Assembly (NCBI RefSeq): GCF_900142735.1
Contig: NZ_FRBY01000003.1
Span: forward strand, 310,001-374,000
DNA from: Flavobacterium saccharophilum
Lineage (GTDB): Bacteria > Bacteroidota > Bacteroidia > Flavobacteriales > Flavobacteriaceae
Length of the DNA stretch: 64,000 nt
Direction of reading: 5' to 3'
A program made the position numbers and the translations under genes. The notes beneath the pieces are model-generated. The model was not told the DNA's origin and searched no databases. It saw nothing but the letters and a program-made list of their open reading frames with translations. Each line of letters opens with the position of its first letter. Positions within the stretch are counted from its first letter, which is position 1. This document shows, in pieces, positions 9,709 to 17,816 of this stretch.

Positions 9709-10305
9709 ATGAATATTTTAATCATTTACGCACATCCTAGTAAAAAATCATATACTTTTCAGGTTTTGGAACATTTGAAATCTCAAATTTTAAAGCAAAA
9801 CTGGAATCTCGAAATTTCAGATTTATACGCAAATAATTTTCAGAGTGATATGTCGGAACAAGAGTATGAAAGAGAAGGTTTTGCCAAAACGGAACTTCCT
9901 ATTTCTAATGATGTTCTGGATGAACATGCAAAAATCGAAAAAGCGGATTGCATTATTTTTCTTTATCCGGTGTGGTGGAGCGATTGTCCGGCGAAACTCA
10001 AAGGTTGGTTTGATCGTGTGTATTCTGTTGGATATGCTTACGGACAAAATGAAACTTCGCAAAGTATGAAAACCATTCCGTACGGACTTGTGATTTGTCC
10101 CGCCGGGCATCCGAATGCGTTTTTGGAAGAAATAAATATGGCGCAGAGTATGGAGACCATTATGCTCGAAGACCGTCTTGGAAAACGTTTCGAAAATAAA
10201 GAAATGTTGATTCTAGGTGGAACATTGGAATTGGAGAAAGTGATGGCGAAGCATTTTATTGAAATTGAAGAAGTTGTTGATAGGATTCGTAAATATTGCG
10301 ATTAA
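9709..10305 (+). CDS. NAD(P)H-dependent flavin oxidoreductase (NQO/KefF/MdaB-like)
   Basis: 198 residues with a flavodoxin-like fold. The N-terminal ILIIYAHPSKKSYTF is the FMN/FAD phosphate-binding motif, and FLYPVWWSDCPAKLKGWFDRVYSVGYAYG around residue 85-112 is the conserved isoalloxazine/quinone site of the NQO1 family. It probably reduces quinones or other electrophiles by two electrons in the cytosol. No antiporter gene is adjacent, so a KefF role is not supported here. It stands alone, with its own promoter upstream and a low-complexity repeat downstream. Confidence 0.88.
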   Translation: MNILIIYAHPSKKSYTFQVLEHLKSQILKQNWNLEISDLYANNFQSDMSEQEYEREGFAKTELPISNDVLDEHAKIEKADCIIFLYPVWWSDCPAKLKGWFDRVYSVGYAYGQNETSQSMKTIPYGLVICPAGHPNAFLEEINMAQSMETIMLEDRLGKRFENKEMLILGGTLELEKVMAKHFIEIEEVVDRIRKYCD

Positions 10306-10309
10306 GTTG

Positions 10310-10352
10310 GACACAGATTTTGCAGATTTAAGCAGATTTTCATAGATTTCGT
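10310..10352. repeat. short tandem word repeat (CAGATTT...)
   Basis: CACAGATTTTGC, AGATTTAAGC, AGATTTTCAT and AGATTTCG follow one another just after the reductase stop codon. The rest of 10353-10464 holds a TTTAACAGCAAAGTTCGCAAAG stretch related to the CGCAAAG words at 48420 and 52264. Confidence 0.5.
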
Positions 10353-10464
10353 TTTTACTTTACTAAAATAAGTTTTGTAGTTATTGATTGGGCTGCTGAG
10401 AAGAACTGATAATAAAATTTAATTTAACAGCAAAGTTCGCAAAGATTAATTCAATTAAACTAAA

Positions 10465-10806
10465 ATGACAATAGAAGAAATAATTGACAGACAAATGTCA
10501 GCCTTTAACAACAAAGACATTGTAAAGATGATGTCTTTGTATACAAACGACACAAAGATTTATACTTTTTCAGATCATGAATTGGTAATTAATGGTAAAA
10601 AAGAATGTGAGGAAATGTTTATCAAACTATTTGAGCAATCACCTGATTTGAATGCCGATTTTATAAAAACCATTTACTTTACCAATAAAGCAATCGTGCA
10701 TGAATATGTTTACGGACGAAATGGAAGTAAGGAAAAAAAAGAACAAGTCGTTATTTTTGAAATACAAGACCAAAAAATCAGTAGAATGGATATTATGAGG
10801 GAGTAG
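10465..10806 (+). CDS. SnoaL/NTF2-like small protein
   Basis: 113 residues with the cone-shaped NTF2-like fold pattern: an N-terminal helix pair (IEEIIDRQMSAFNNKDIVKMMSLYTNDTKI) and a curved sheet with INGKKECEEMFIKLFEQSPDLNADF. Members of this family include ketosteroid isomerase-like enzymes and binding proteins; no diagnostic catalytic Asp pair is evident, so substrate cannot be assigned. Cytosolic, single gene, bracketed by repeats on both sides. A second NTF2-like protein is at 12317. Confidence 0.7.
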   Translation: MTIEEIIDRQMSAFNNKDIVKMMSLYTNDTKIYTFSDHELVINGKKECEEMFIKLFEQSPDLNADFIKTIYFTNKAIVHEYVYGRNGSKEKKEQVVIFEIQDQKISRMDIMRE

Positions 10807-10842
10807 AAAGTTTTCATTTCTTTTAAAAACTAAACCTCTACT

Positions 10843-10940
10843 CTAGCCCCGATGGGAACGGCATCTCCCGATTTAGAAAAACAAGGCTTTTTAGCCGTAG
10901 TTTTTGTTAATCGGGAATATAGTGGACAGCGGGACTGATC
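10843..10940. repeat. CTAGCCCCGAT element, copy 1 (diverged)
   Basis: It begins CTAGCCCCGATGGGAACGG and ends ACAGCGGGACTGA, with a central AAGGCTTTTTAGCC hairpin. The same ends and order occur at 15619-15700. The form suggests a structured RNA or a REP-like element. It might belong to the Rfam Flavo-1 family, but I cannot verify that. Confidence 0.55.
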
Positions 10941-10980
10941 GTTCTTTTGAAAATAACTCTTCTGCTCCTGATATTTAAAA

Positions 10981-11060
10981 TTCCAAATTAAAAAATTCCA
11001 AATTCCAATCCCGAAGTCTCGGGATAAATTCCAAATTCCAAAAATCTAAAATTCTAACTT
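10981..11060. repeat. TTCCAAA word repeat with central hairpin
   Basis: Copies of ATTCCAAATT flank an ATCCCGAAGTCTCGGGAT hairpin (11009-11026). The region precedes the SRPBCC gene. A -7-like TAAATTTG lies at 11120-11127, without a well-spaced TTG. Confidence 0.5.
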
Positions 11061-11155
11061 GTCTGATTCACCCCTTATAATTGTCTTGCAAACACCCTAA
11101 CATATTGATTTTTAGATTGTAAATTTGTTATCTAACTTTCTAAAAACGATATACA

Positions 11156-11641
11156 ATGAGTGCGCAAGATTTTACCACGACCCTTATAGTTGACCAATCT
11201 CCCGAAGAAGTTTTTAATGCCGTAACCAATGTTCGCGGATGGTGGTCTGAACAAATTGATGGCCATACAGCCCAATTGAACGACATATTTGATTATCATT
11301 ATGAAGATATACATCGCTGCAAAGTCAAATTGATTGAGGTGATTCCGAATCAGAAAATTGTTTGGCTGGTGGAGCAAAATTACTTCAAATTTACCGAAGA
11401 CAAAACGGAATGGACGGACACAAAACCCACTTTTGAGATCTCGGAAAAAAACGGAAAAACGGCACTTCGCTTTACGCATGTTGGTCTGGTTCCGGATTAT
11501 GAATGTTTTGATATTTGCAGAGATTCGTGGACCAATTACATTCAGAACAGTTTAAAGAAACTAATTACTACGGGAAAAGGAATGCCAAATGGCAAAGACA
11601 AACCACAAACAGAAAACGAAAAGAAACTGAGCGCTAAGTAA
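11156..11641 (+). CDS. SRPBCC / AHSA1-like domain protein
   Basis: 161 residues forming one START/Bet v1-like helix-grip domain: the N-terminal TTTLIVDQSPEEVFNAVTNVRGWWSEQ and the C-terminal GLVPDYECFDICRDSWTNYIQNSLKKLITTGKG are hallmarks of the Aha1-C-like (AHSA1) branch that is widespread in Bacteroidota. These domains bind hydrophobic ligands; a specific ligand cannot be named. Cytosolic, with no signal peptide. A second member lies at 19858 and they share only the general pattern. Confidence 0.85.
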   Translation: MSAQDFTTTLIVDQSPEEVFNAVTNVRGWWSEQIDGHTAQLNDIFDYHYEDIHRCKVKLIEVIPNQKIVWLVEQNYFKFTEDKTEWTDTKPTFEISEKNGKTALRFTHVGLVPDYECFDICRDSWTNYIQNSLKKLITTGKGMPNGKDKPQTENEKKLSAK

Positions 11642-11720
11642 CTAGACTCCTAAAATAATAGATTTGGTTCTTTTCGCTAATGATATTTTTCATAAATTAG
11701 TGCAATTAAAAACCAAATTT

Positions 11721-12134
11721 ATGAATCCCATTTTAAAAAATACTTTGGCCGTTATTGCTGGCCTTATTGTTGGAAGCATTGTTAACATGAGTATTATTTT
11801 AATGAGCGGTTCTATTATTCCTCCCCCAGACGGAGCGGATAATACCACTATGGAAGGTTTGCAAAAAACGATGCATTTGTTTGAAGCAAAACATTTTCTT
11901 TTCCCTTTTTTGGCACACGCCATCGGAACCTTTGCCGGCGCGCTAACAACGTCTTTAATTGCATTTAATCATAGAACAAAACTCGGTTTAATTATTGGAG
12001 CTTTCTTTTTGTTGGGCGGTATTGTGAGCGTCTGTTCATTGCCTTCGCCTATGTGGTTTACGGTTGTAGATTTAGTTTTTGCGTATATTCCAATGGCTTA
12101 TCTGGCAATTAAAGTAGTCAAAAGAAGAGTTTAG
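11721..12134 (+). CDS. small four-TM membrane protein, function unknown
   Basis: 137 residues. Four hydrophobic segments are visible: NTLAVIAGLIVGSIVNMSIIL (about 5-28), FPFLAHAIGTFAGALTTSLIAF (about 62-84), LGLIIGAFFLLGGIVSVC (about 92-110) and a final one near 116-132. A proline-rich loop (IIPPPDGAD) follows the first. The start at 11721 is preferred over an upstream TTG/ATG because the hydrophobic N-terminus begins there. It lies 79 nt after the SRPBCC gene. Similar small proteins are common in Flavobacteria but I do not know a function. Confidence 0.7.
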   Translation: MNPILKNTLAVIAGLIVGSIVNMSIILMSGSIIPPPDGADNTTMEGLQKTMHLFEAKHFLFPFLAHAIGTFAGALTTSLIAFNHRTKLGLIIGAFFLLGGIVSVCSLPSPMWFTVVDLVFAYIPMAYLAIKVVKRRV

Positions 12135-12316
12135 AGAATACCATTTAATCTCTCTGCTAAAACATTTCAAATTAGTTGAAAAAGAGTTTGAAAAATTGGC
12201 TATTGACACTTCTAAAATCAAATTGAATCATTTATAAAAACTTCCTTTCTAAGGTTTATTTCCTTGAAAACATACCTCTAAATTTCATAACTTAGTTTGT
12301 TTTTAATTTTAGAGTC

Positions 12317-12685
12317 ATGACTAAGAAATATATTGCCCAGGAATTTTTAAAACTCGCTGCAAACGGGCATTCACACGAAGCTTTCCGGCTTTATATAGGC
12401 GAGAATTTTAAGCATCATAATGCTTATTTTAAAGGCGATGCCAATACTTTGATGTTGGCCATGGAGGAATCTTCCAGAAAAAATCCGAATAAGATTTTCA
12501 AAATTCACCATGCCTTGAGAGATGGTGATTTGGTTGCGGTGCATTCCTGTGTTAAACAAAATTCGGTCGACTTAGGAACTGCCGTCGTTCATATCTTTAG
12601 ATTTGAAGCAGATAAAATAATAGAGCTTTGGGATTTAGGACAGCCAATTCCAAAAGAAACGATTAACGAAAACGGAATGTTCTAG
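12317..12685 (+). CDS. NTF2-like / SnoaL-type protein
   Basis: 122 residues. Typical sequence for the branch annotated as nuclear transport factor 2 family or predicted SnoaL-like aldol condensation enzyme: FLKLAANGHSHEAFRLYIGENFKHHN at the N-terminus, then HHALRDGDLVAVHSCVKQN and HIFRFEADKIIELWDLGQP near the C-terminus. The last motif (DKIxExWDxxQ) is highly characteristic. The substrate is unknown. It is a single gene; the 180 nt upstream hold a possible gene remnant and no clear promoter. Confidence 0.8.
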   Translation: MTKKYIAQEFLKLAANGHSHEAFRLYIGENFKHHNAYFKGDANTLMLAMEESSRKNPNKIFKIHHALRDGDLVAVHSCVKQNSVDLGTAVVHIFRFEADKIIELWDLGQPIPKETINENGMF

Positions 12686-12690
12686 AAATT

Positions 12691-12777
12691 AGTTTTCAGT
12701 CACAGTTGACAGTTGCTGCAACTGAAAACTGTGACTGTGACTGAAAAACCTGAAACCTGAAACTTGAAACTTGAAAC
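12691..12777. repeat. word repeat pair (TTTTCAGTCACAGTT / TTGAAACCTGAAAC)
   Basis: AGTTTTCAGTCACAGTT and its complement around AACTGAAAACTGTGACTG form a hairpin, followed by CCTGAAACCTGAAACTTGAAACTTGAAAC. The second word is shared with 20330-20390 and 38952-39004. The block ends about 35 nt before the start codon of the next gene. Confidence 0.65.
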
Positions 12778-12811
12778 AATAAAAAACAAACTAAAAAACA
12801 AAACCCTCTTA

Positions 12812-13861
12812 ATGAACGCTATTACCCGATTCTCCTTTCTGCTATCTATCGTTTTTCTATTTTCTAACTGTAATTCTTTTGCTCAAAAAAAGGATAATTA
12901 TGCTACTCAAATTGATAGCTTAATTAAAGTTGCCGATCCTAAATTTAATGGTGTAATTCTGATTGCACAAAACGGAAAAACAAAATACGAAAAGGCACAA
13001 GGCTTTGCCAATTTTGAAACTAAAAAACCTTTAACAATCAACAGCCAATTTGAAATTATGTCGAACAGCAAGTTAATTGCTGCTGTTTTGATTTTATTAG
13101 AAGTCGAGAAAGGAAAAATTAACTTACAAGATCCAGTCAAAAAATACCTTCCTAAGCTTAGTCAAAAATGGGCAGATTCTGTTACAGTTCATCAACTTTT
13201 AAATCACACACACGGAATTGTGGACATTAATAAACCTCTTGAATTTAAGCCCGGAACTAATTTTCATTACGGAAATATGAGCTACAGTCTTCTTGGTCAA
13301 ATTGTTGAGCACACTACAAATAAAAGTTACAGCGAAGTGGTCAATGCGCTTTTCAAGAAACTTAAGATGAAGCATACTTTTGCTTATAATCTGGACAAAA
13401 TTCAAAATTTGACCACTGGATACATAAATAATAAAAACACCTACGAAGCTGTAAAAAAATCCCTTATAACACCTGAAAATTTGGGTGCTGATGGAATTAT
13501 TTCGACGGTACACGATTTAGCAATCTGGAACGATAATTTTCATAAAGGAAAAATTCTAAAACCGGAATCCTATCAATCAATCGTTAAACCTTCGGTATTA
13601 TCACAGCATAATTTCTTTGGAAAAGAAAAGGAAGGTTACGGTTACAGCATTCGAACTATTGAAAAAGACACAGTAAAATATCTTGGTCATACCGGTTTAG
13701 GTGATGGATTTTCTTCTGTTAATTTGTATTTCCCGGAAAGTGACGTGAGTTTGATTGTTATTGAGAATCAGATGAATGAAGATTCAAATTTGTTTTATGC
13801 TTCTGAAAGAAAAATCAAAGATATTTTATTAAAAAGCGATTTAGTTCATCCAAAAAAATAA
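12812..13861 (+). CDS. secreted serine hydrolase, class C beta-lactamase fold
   Basis: 349 residues with a signal peptide (hydrophobic residues 7-18, then SNCNSFAQ; Cys20 could be lipidated). The three beta-lactamase/penicillin-binding motifs are present: S84-x-x-K87 (SNSK), Y153-x-N155 (YGN) and a C-terminal HTG in LGHTGLGDG. This family includes esterases, DD-peptidases and peptidases, so beta-lactam resistance should not be assumed. ATG 12812 is chosen because the signal starts there and the upstream frame runs through repeat DNA. The next gene begins 3 nt after the stop. Confidence 0.85.
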   Translation: MNAITRFSFLLSIVFLFSNCNSFAQKKDNYATQIDSLIKVADPKFNGVILIAQNGKTKYEKAQGFANFETKKPLTINSQFEIMSNSKLIAAVLILLEVEKGKINLQDPVKKYLPKLSQKWADSVTVHQLLNHTHGIVDINKPLEFKPGTNFHYGNMSYSLLGQIVEHTTNKSYSEVVNALFKKLKMKHTFAYNLDKIQNLTTGYINNKNTYEAVKKSLITPENLGADGIISTVHDLAIWNDNFHKGKILKPESYQSIVKPSVLSQHNFFGKEKEGYGYSIRTIEKDTVKYLGHTGLGDGFSSVNLYFPESDVSLIVIENQMNEDSNLFYASERKIKDILLKSDLVHPKK

Positions 13862-13864
13862 ATC

Positions 13865-14290
13865 ATGGCAAAAAATAAAACTGAAGAAACAGCAGTCAGT
13901 GTTATCGATTTTATAAACACTTTTGTAGAGGATGAAGCAAAAAGAAAGGACGCTTTTGAGCTTGTGAAAATAATGCAGGACGTAACCGGTTTTGAACCTA
14001 AAATGTGGGGACCAAGCATTATTGGTTTTGGAAGTTATCATTACAAATATGCCAGCGGACACGAAGGCGATGCTCCTCTCGCAGGGTTCTCGCCAAGAAA
14101 GGCGGCTATTTCGCTTTATGTTTATTTGTCTGAAGAAAACAGAGAAGATTTACTTTCTAAATTAGGAAAACATAGAGCTGCTAAAGGTTGTATTTACATC
14201 AAAAAACTAAGCGATATTAATGTAGAAATTCTAAAAGAAATGACTTCAGCTTCAGTTGAATATTTACAAAAATTATATCCTTCTAAATAA
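13865..14290 (+). CDS. DUF1801 domain protein
   Basis: 141 residues. DUF1801 features: EDEAKRKDAFELVKIMQDVTGFEPKMWGPSIIGFGSYHYKY at residues 20-60 and GKHRAAKGCIYIKKLSDIN near 100-118, which is the branch with a conserved FGxYHYKYxSG stretch. Cytosolic. It starts 3 nt after the serine hydrolase gene and ends 6 nt before the metallohydrolase gene, so the three are very likely one operon; a functional link is not evident. Confidence 0.82.
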   Translation: MAKNKTEETAVSVIDFINTFVEDEAKRKDAFELVKIMQDVTGFEPKMWGPSIIGFGSYHYKYASGHEGDAPLAGFSPRKAAISLYVYLSEENREDLLSKLGKHRAAKGCIYIKKLSDINVEILKEMTSASVEYLQKLYPSK

Positions 14291-14296
14291 AAAAAC

Positions 14297-15394
14297 ATGA
14301 TCCTTACCATAACAATTCTTCTACTAGCCGTTATATTTTATTTTTTATTCCATCCCAGATTTGGAAAACAACCTTCTGGCGAAAGGCTGGCTGTAATACA
14401 AAAGTCTCCTCAATACAAAAATGGAAAATTCGAAAATGAAAGTTTTACTCCCGAACTTGCCGAAGGTTACGGTTATTATGATGTTTTAAATCAATTTTTT
14501 TTCAAGAAAGTTGATCGAAAAATCCCAACTGATATTATTCCGTCGATAAAAACTAATTTGAAAGAATTAGATATAAATCAGGATGTTTTAGTTTGGTTTG
14601 GGCATTCCTCTTATTTTATTCAATTGGAAGGAAAGCGTTTTTTAATCGATCCTGTTTTCAGCGGAAACGCCTCTCCTATTTACGGCACTACAAAAGCCTT
14701 TAAAGGAACTGATATTTATACCTACGATGATATTCCGGAAATTGATTATTTGCTAATCACACACGACCATTATGATCATTTGGATTATAAAACCATTATG
14801 GAACTTAAACCGAAAATAAAAAAGATAATCACGGCACTTGGCGTTGGTTCGCATTTTGAATTTTGGGGTTTTTCTTTAGAAAATATTATCGAAAAAGACT
14901 GGCATGAAAAAATAGAATTAGATCAAAATTTGACACTTTATACTGCTCCATCGAGACATTTTTCTGGCAGAAGCATCAAGCGCTGTAATACACTTTGGAC
15001 TTCATTTATTTTAGAAACCAAAGATTTTAAAATGTATTTGGGCGGCGACAGCGGTTACGATTCTCACTTTACAGCAATTGGCAATAAATACGGTCCTTTT
15101 GATTTGGTGTTGCTCGATAATGGCCAGTATAATCCGGCATGGAAATACATTCACAATTTACCGGAAGATGTAATAAAAGCGATGAAAGACTTAAAGGCAA
15201 AAAGAGTATTTCCGGTACATAATTCAAAATTTCCTTTATCTCTGCATTCCTGGGATGAACCTTTGATTAAAGTGACCGAATTGAATCGTTTATCTGAAAA
15301 TCCGATTCCGTTAATTACACCTAAGATTGGTGAAGTAGTCGAATTGAAAAATGAAAATCAACAATTTCAACAATGGTGGAAAGGAGTTAGATAA
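14297..15394 (+). CDS. MBL-fold metallohydrolase, NAPE-PLD/UlaG-like, membrane anchored
   Basis: 365 residues. A single N-terminal hydrophobic segment (residues 2-18) probably anchors the protein. GHSSYFIQLEGKRFLIDP (102-119) and the zinc motif H156-x-H158-x-D160-H161 (THDHYDHLD) are intact, followed by a HFSGR histidine and GGDSGY aspartate, the pattern of the NAPE-phospholipase D-like branch. It probably cleaves phosphodiester or lactone bonds of lipids or lipid-like substrates. Last gene of a tight three-gene cluster with the serine hydrolase and DUF1801 protein. Confidence 0.85.
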   Translation: MILTITILLLAVIFYFLFHPRFGKQPSGERLAVIQKSPQYKNGKFENESFTPELAEGYGYYDVLNQFFFKKVDRKIPTDIIPSIKTNLKELDINQDVLVWFGHSSYFIQLEGKRFLIDPVFSGNASPIYGTTKAFKGTDIYTYDDIPEIDYLLITHDHYDHLDYKTIMELKPKIKKIITALGVGSHFEFWGFSLENIIEKDWHEKIELDQNLTLYTAPSRHFSGRSIKRCNTLWTSFILETKDFKMYLGGDSGYDSHFTAIGNKYGPFDLVLLDNGQYNPAWKYIHNLPEDVIKAMKDLKAKRVFPVHNSKFPLSLHSWDEPLIKVTELNRLSENPIPLITPKIGEVVELKNENQQFQQWWKGVR

Positions 15395-15458
15395 TTTTAG
15401 AATATAGAGAATAGAATATAGAGAATAGATTAAAGACTGATAAGAAAACGTGCCATTT

Positions 15459-15587
15459 GTCATTCCGACGGAGGAGGAATCTCCGCAAGTAGCTCAACAA
15501 AGATTGACGATTTTGATTGTGGAGTTACTTGTGGGGATTTGCTTCGCCAGTTCACTATCGTTTGTGTCCTCGTTCGGGATGACAAAC
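15459..15587. repeat. GTCATTYCGACG palindromic repeat, copy 1
   Basis: Starts GTCATTCCGACGGAGGAGG and ends TTCGGGATGACAAAC, with TCTCCGCAAGTAGCTC and GTGGAGTTACTTGTGGGGA internal segments. Copies at 16981-17084 and 44471-44573 share ends, order and approximate length. Looks like a MITE or REP-like palindrome. Confidence 0.8.
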
Positions 15588-15618
15588 TAACGAAAATATT
15601 CTTATGAAAATTTTTGGC

Positions 15619-15700
15619 CTAGCCCCGATAGAAGTGGAAATCCTTTTGTGGCGGGGTTCGCCACAAAAGATTGTAACGGATAGCGGGATTAGCTCCTGAA
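15619..15700. repeat. CTAGCCCCGAT element, copy 2
   Basis: CTAGCCCCGATAGAAGTGG, then a strong hairpin (CCTTTTGTGGCG/CGCCACAAAAG) and GGATAGCGGGATTAGCTCC. It shares both ends with the block at 10843-10940. The remaining sequence to 15825 shows no gene. Confidence 0.7.
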
Positions 15701-15825
15701 AAACAGATTTGGTGTTATCATAGAAATCGGAATGACAAAATTGAACATAAATTTAAAATCGGACACGAGAACAAAAGCCAACTTAGCGAAGCAAACAATT
15801 AAAAAACGCGAAACAATATAAAACC

Positions 15826-16950
15826 TTGAAACTAAAAATCAACTTCATAGTAATTACCTTTCTGGTAACCTTCAATCTTTTTTCCCAAAATACCTATGTC
15901 TTCTTAGGAAGCTATAATAAAGACAAAGAAGCAGAATCTATTCAGGTTTATCAATTAGATACTTTAAAAGGAAAACTAACCAAAGTTACCTCAGCAAAAA
16001 ATGTCATAAATCCATCTTATTTAACCGTTTCTCCAAATGGAAAATATGTGTATGCCTGCACCGAAACCAAAACGCCAAACGACGGGAATGTCAGCAGTTT
16101 TGAATTTAATCCTAAAAGCAAAACCCTGACTTTTTTGAACAAACAAAGGAGCGGCGGCGAAAATCCGGTTTATGTTTCTGTTCATAAAAGCGGTAAATGG
16201 TTGGTTAATGCGAATTACACAGAAGGAAGTGTTTCCGTTCATCCGTTATTAGAAAATGGAAAAATAGATTCGCTTACGCAGAATTTTCAATATACAGATG
16301 GCAGTGTTCATAAAGAAAGACAAACGAGATCGCATGTGCATTCGGCTGTATTTTCTCCTCAAAATGATTACATATTTTTACCCGATTTAGGTGCAGATAA
16401 AATACGTTGTTATCGTTTTGATGAAACGCTGAAAAAACCTTTAGCCGAAACAAAAAATCCGTTTATAAAAACCGATTTAGAAGCCGGTCCAAGACATTTT
16501 ACTTTTCATCCGAATCAGAAATTTGGGTATTGTATTGAAGAAATGGCCGGCGCGATTAGTGTGTATCAATACGAAAATGGATCATTAAAAAAGATCCAAC
16601 GAATCAATACACATCCTGATAAAATCATAGAAGGTTTTGAAAGCTCAGACATTCATATTTCGCCTGATGGAAAATTTCTTTACGCTACAAACCGGGGCAA
16701 AGAAAACAACATTGCTATTTTTTCTATTGATGAAAATGGAATGTTGAAGACCATTGGATATCAATCGACTTTAGGAAAACATCCAAGAATTTTTGCTCTT
16801 GATGAAAGTGGGAAATTTTTAGTTGCCAGTAATGTTATAACGGGAAATGTGGTTGTTTTTAAAAGAAATGAGAAAACAGGATTACTAAAGAAAACAGGAA
16901 ACGAGATTAAAATGGAAAATGTTTCTTGTGTTCAGATTAAAAGGATATAA
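15826..16950 (+). CDS. exported lactonase-family seven-bladed beta-propeller (6-phosphogluconolactonase-like)
   Basis: 374 residues, likely beginning at a TTG codon because no ATG precedes the signal peptide (hydrophobic residues 5-18, ending LFSQ). The lactonase/YbhE repeat pattern is clear: YVFLGSYNKDKEAESIQVYQLD at the N-terminus, SPNGKYVYACTE, SRSHVHSAVFSP-like QTRSHVHS and GPRHFTFHPNQKFGYCIEE, then SPDGKFLYATNRG. In Bacteroidota such signal-bearing homologs act on sugar lactones in the periplasm, or are of unknown specificity. Single gene between repeat blocks. Confidence 0.85.
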   Translation: MKLKINFIVITFLVTFNLFSQNTYVFLGSYNKDKEAESIQVYQLDTLKGKLTKVTSAKNVINPSYLTVSPNGKYVYACTETKTPNDGNVSSFEFNPKSKTLTFLNKQRSGGENPVYVSVHKSGKWLVNANYTEGSVSVHPLLENGKIDSLTQNFQYTDGSVHKERQTRSHVHSAVFSPQNDYIFLPDLGADKIRCYRFDETLKKPLAETKNPFIKTDLEAGPRHFTFHPNQKFGYCIEEMAGAISVYQYENGSLKKIQRINTHPDKIIEGFESSDIHISPDGKFLYATNRGKENNIAIFSIDENGMLKTIGYQSTLGKHPRIFALDESGKFLVASNVITGNVVVFKRNEKTGLLKKTGNEIKMENVSCVQIKRI

Positions 16951-16980
16951 ATAATTATAAAGATTTTGTCGTTTTTTTTT

Positions 16981-17084
16981 GTCATTTCGACGAAGGAGAA
17001 ATCCCCGTAAGTAGATCGACAAAGATTATCCGCATTTCTGTGCGGAATTACTTGCGGGGATCCTCGTACCTCGGAATGACAAAC
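16981..17084. repeat. GTCATTTCGACG palindromic repeat, copy 2
   Basis: Starts GTCATTTCGACGAAGGAG and ends GGAATGACAAAC, with ATCCCCGTAAGTAG and ATTACTTGCGGGGAT arms. Same family as 15459-15587 and 44471-44573. Confidence 0.85.
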
Positions 17085-17162
17085 TTTATGGTTAATTATC
17101 CTACAAGAGCAAAAAAATGAATTTAATCCTTTAATCTGTAGCAAAAATTAAAAACAATAGAA

Positions 17163-17690
17163 ATGAAAAATCAAGAATTCAATTTACAACCAGAAATCTT
17201 AGAAGACAATATAACCAAATTAGTACCACTTCAGGAAACCGATTTTGATGCTTTATATGAAATAGCATCAGATCCTTTACTTTGGGAACAACATCCTATA
17301 AAAGACCGTTACAAAAAAGAAGTTTTCCAGGGTTTCTTTGATGCTGCTTTGGATTCCAAAAGTGGTTTTTTAATTCTGGATGCAGTTACCAATGAAGTAA
17401 TAGGTACTACGCGCTTCTATGATTACAAACCAGAAAATTCAAGTATTGCCATTGGTTACACTTTTATTGGCAGAAAATATTGGGGCGGAGCTTATAATAA
17501 ATCAAACAAAAAGCTATTGATTGATTATGCTTTTGAGCATGTGAATTCTATATTTTTTCATATCGGAGCTGAAAATTTCCGTTCGCAAAAAGCGGTTTTA
17601 AAATTGGGTGCAACGAAAGTAAATGAGATGAATTTTCCGCCTACTCCCGATGGCATTTTGCATTATGAATATGAATTGGTAAAAGGGTAA
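17163..17690 (+). CDS. GNAT family N-acetyltransferase (RimJ/RimL type)
   Basis: 175 residues. GNAT features: TKLVPLQETDFDALYEIASDPLLWEQHP at residues 18-45, the acetyl-CoA-binding turn region IGYTFIGRKYWGGAYNKSNKKLLIDYAFE at 97-125, and FRSQKAVLKLGATKVNE near 140-155. It probably acetylates an amine or a protein N-terminus; the substrate is unknown. Cytosolic, single gene, preceded by a palindromic repeat and followed by a word repeat. Confidence 0.87.
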   Translation: MKNQEFNLQPEILEDNITKLVPLQETDFDALYEIASDPLLWEQHPIKDRYKKEVFQGFFDAALDSKSGFLILDAVTNEVIGTTRFYDYKPENSSIAIGYTFIGRKYWGGAYNKSNKKLLIDYAFEHVNSIFFHIGAENFRSQKAVLKLGATKVNEMNFPPTPDGILHYEYELVKG

Positions 17691-17702
17691 AAGTTATTCG
17701 AA

Positions 17703-17807
17703 GGTTATAGGTTATGTATTGATTAATAAAAAAACAATCTTCTTCTACCTTCTTTTATCTTTAACACTGAACTTCTAACTTCTAACTCCTAACCTATAAC
17801 CCATAAC
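17703..17807. repeat. word inverted repeat (GGTTATAGGTTATG / AACCTATAACCCATAAC)
   Basis: The two arms lie 75 nt apart; between them are CTTCTACCTTC and AACTTCTAACTTCTAACTCC tandem words. The block ends 10 nt before the next start codon. Confidence 0.65.
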
Positions 17808-17816
17808 ACAAATAAA

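Noticed and set aside
12139..12237. Open stretch ending HFKLVEKEFEKLAIDTSKIKLNHL as a gene remnant
   Set aside because: No start codon and no family recognised; it is too short to separate from chance in AT-rich DNA.
12812..13861. Beta-lactam resistance gene
   Set aside because: Motifs define only the class C-like serine hydrolase fold; the many family members with other activities make resistance an unsupported claim.
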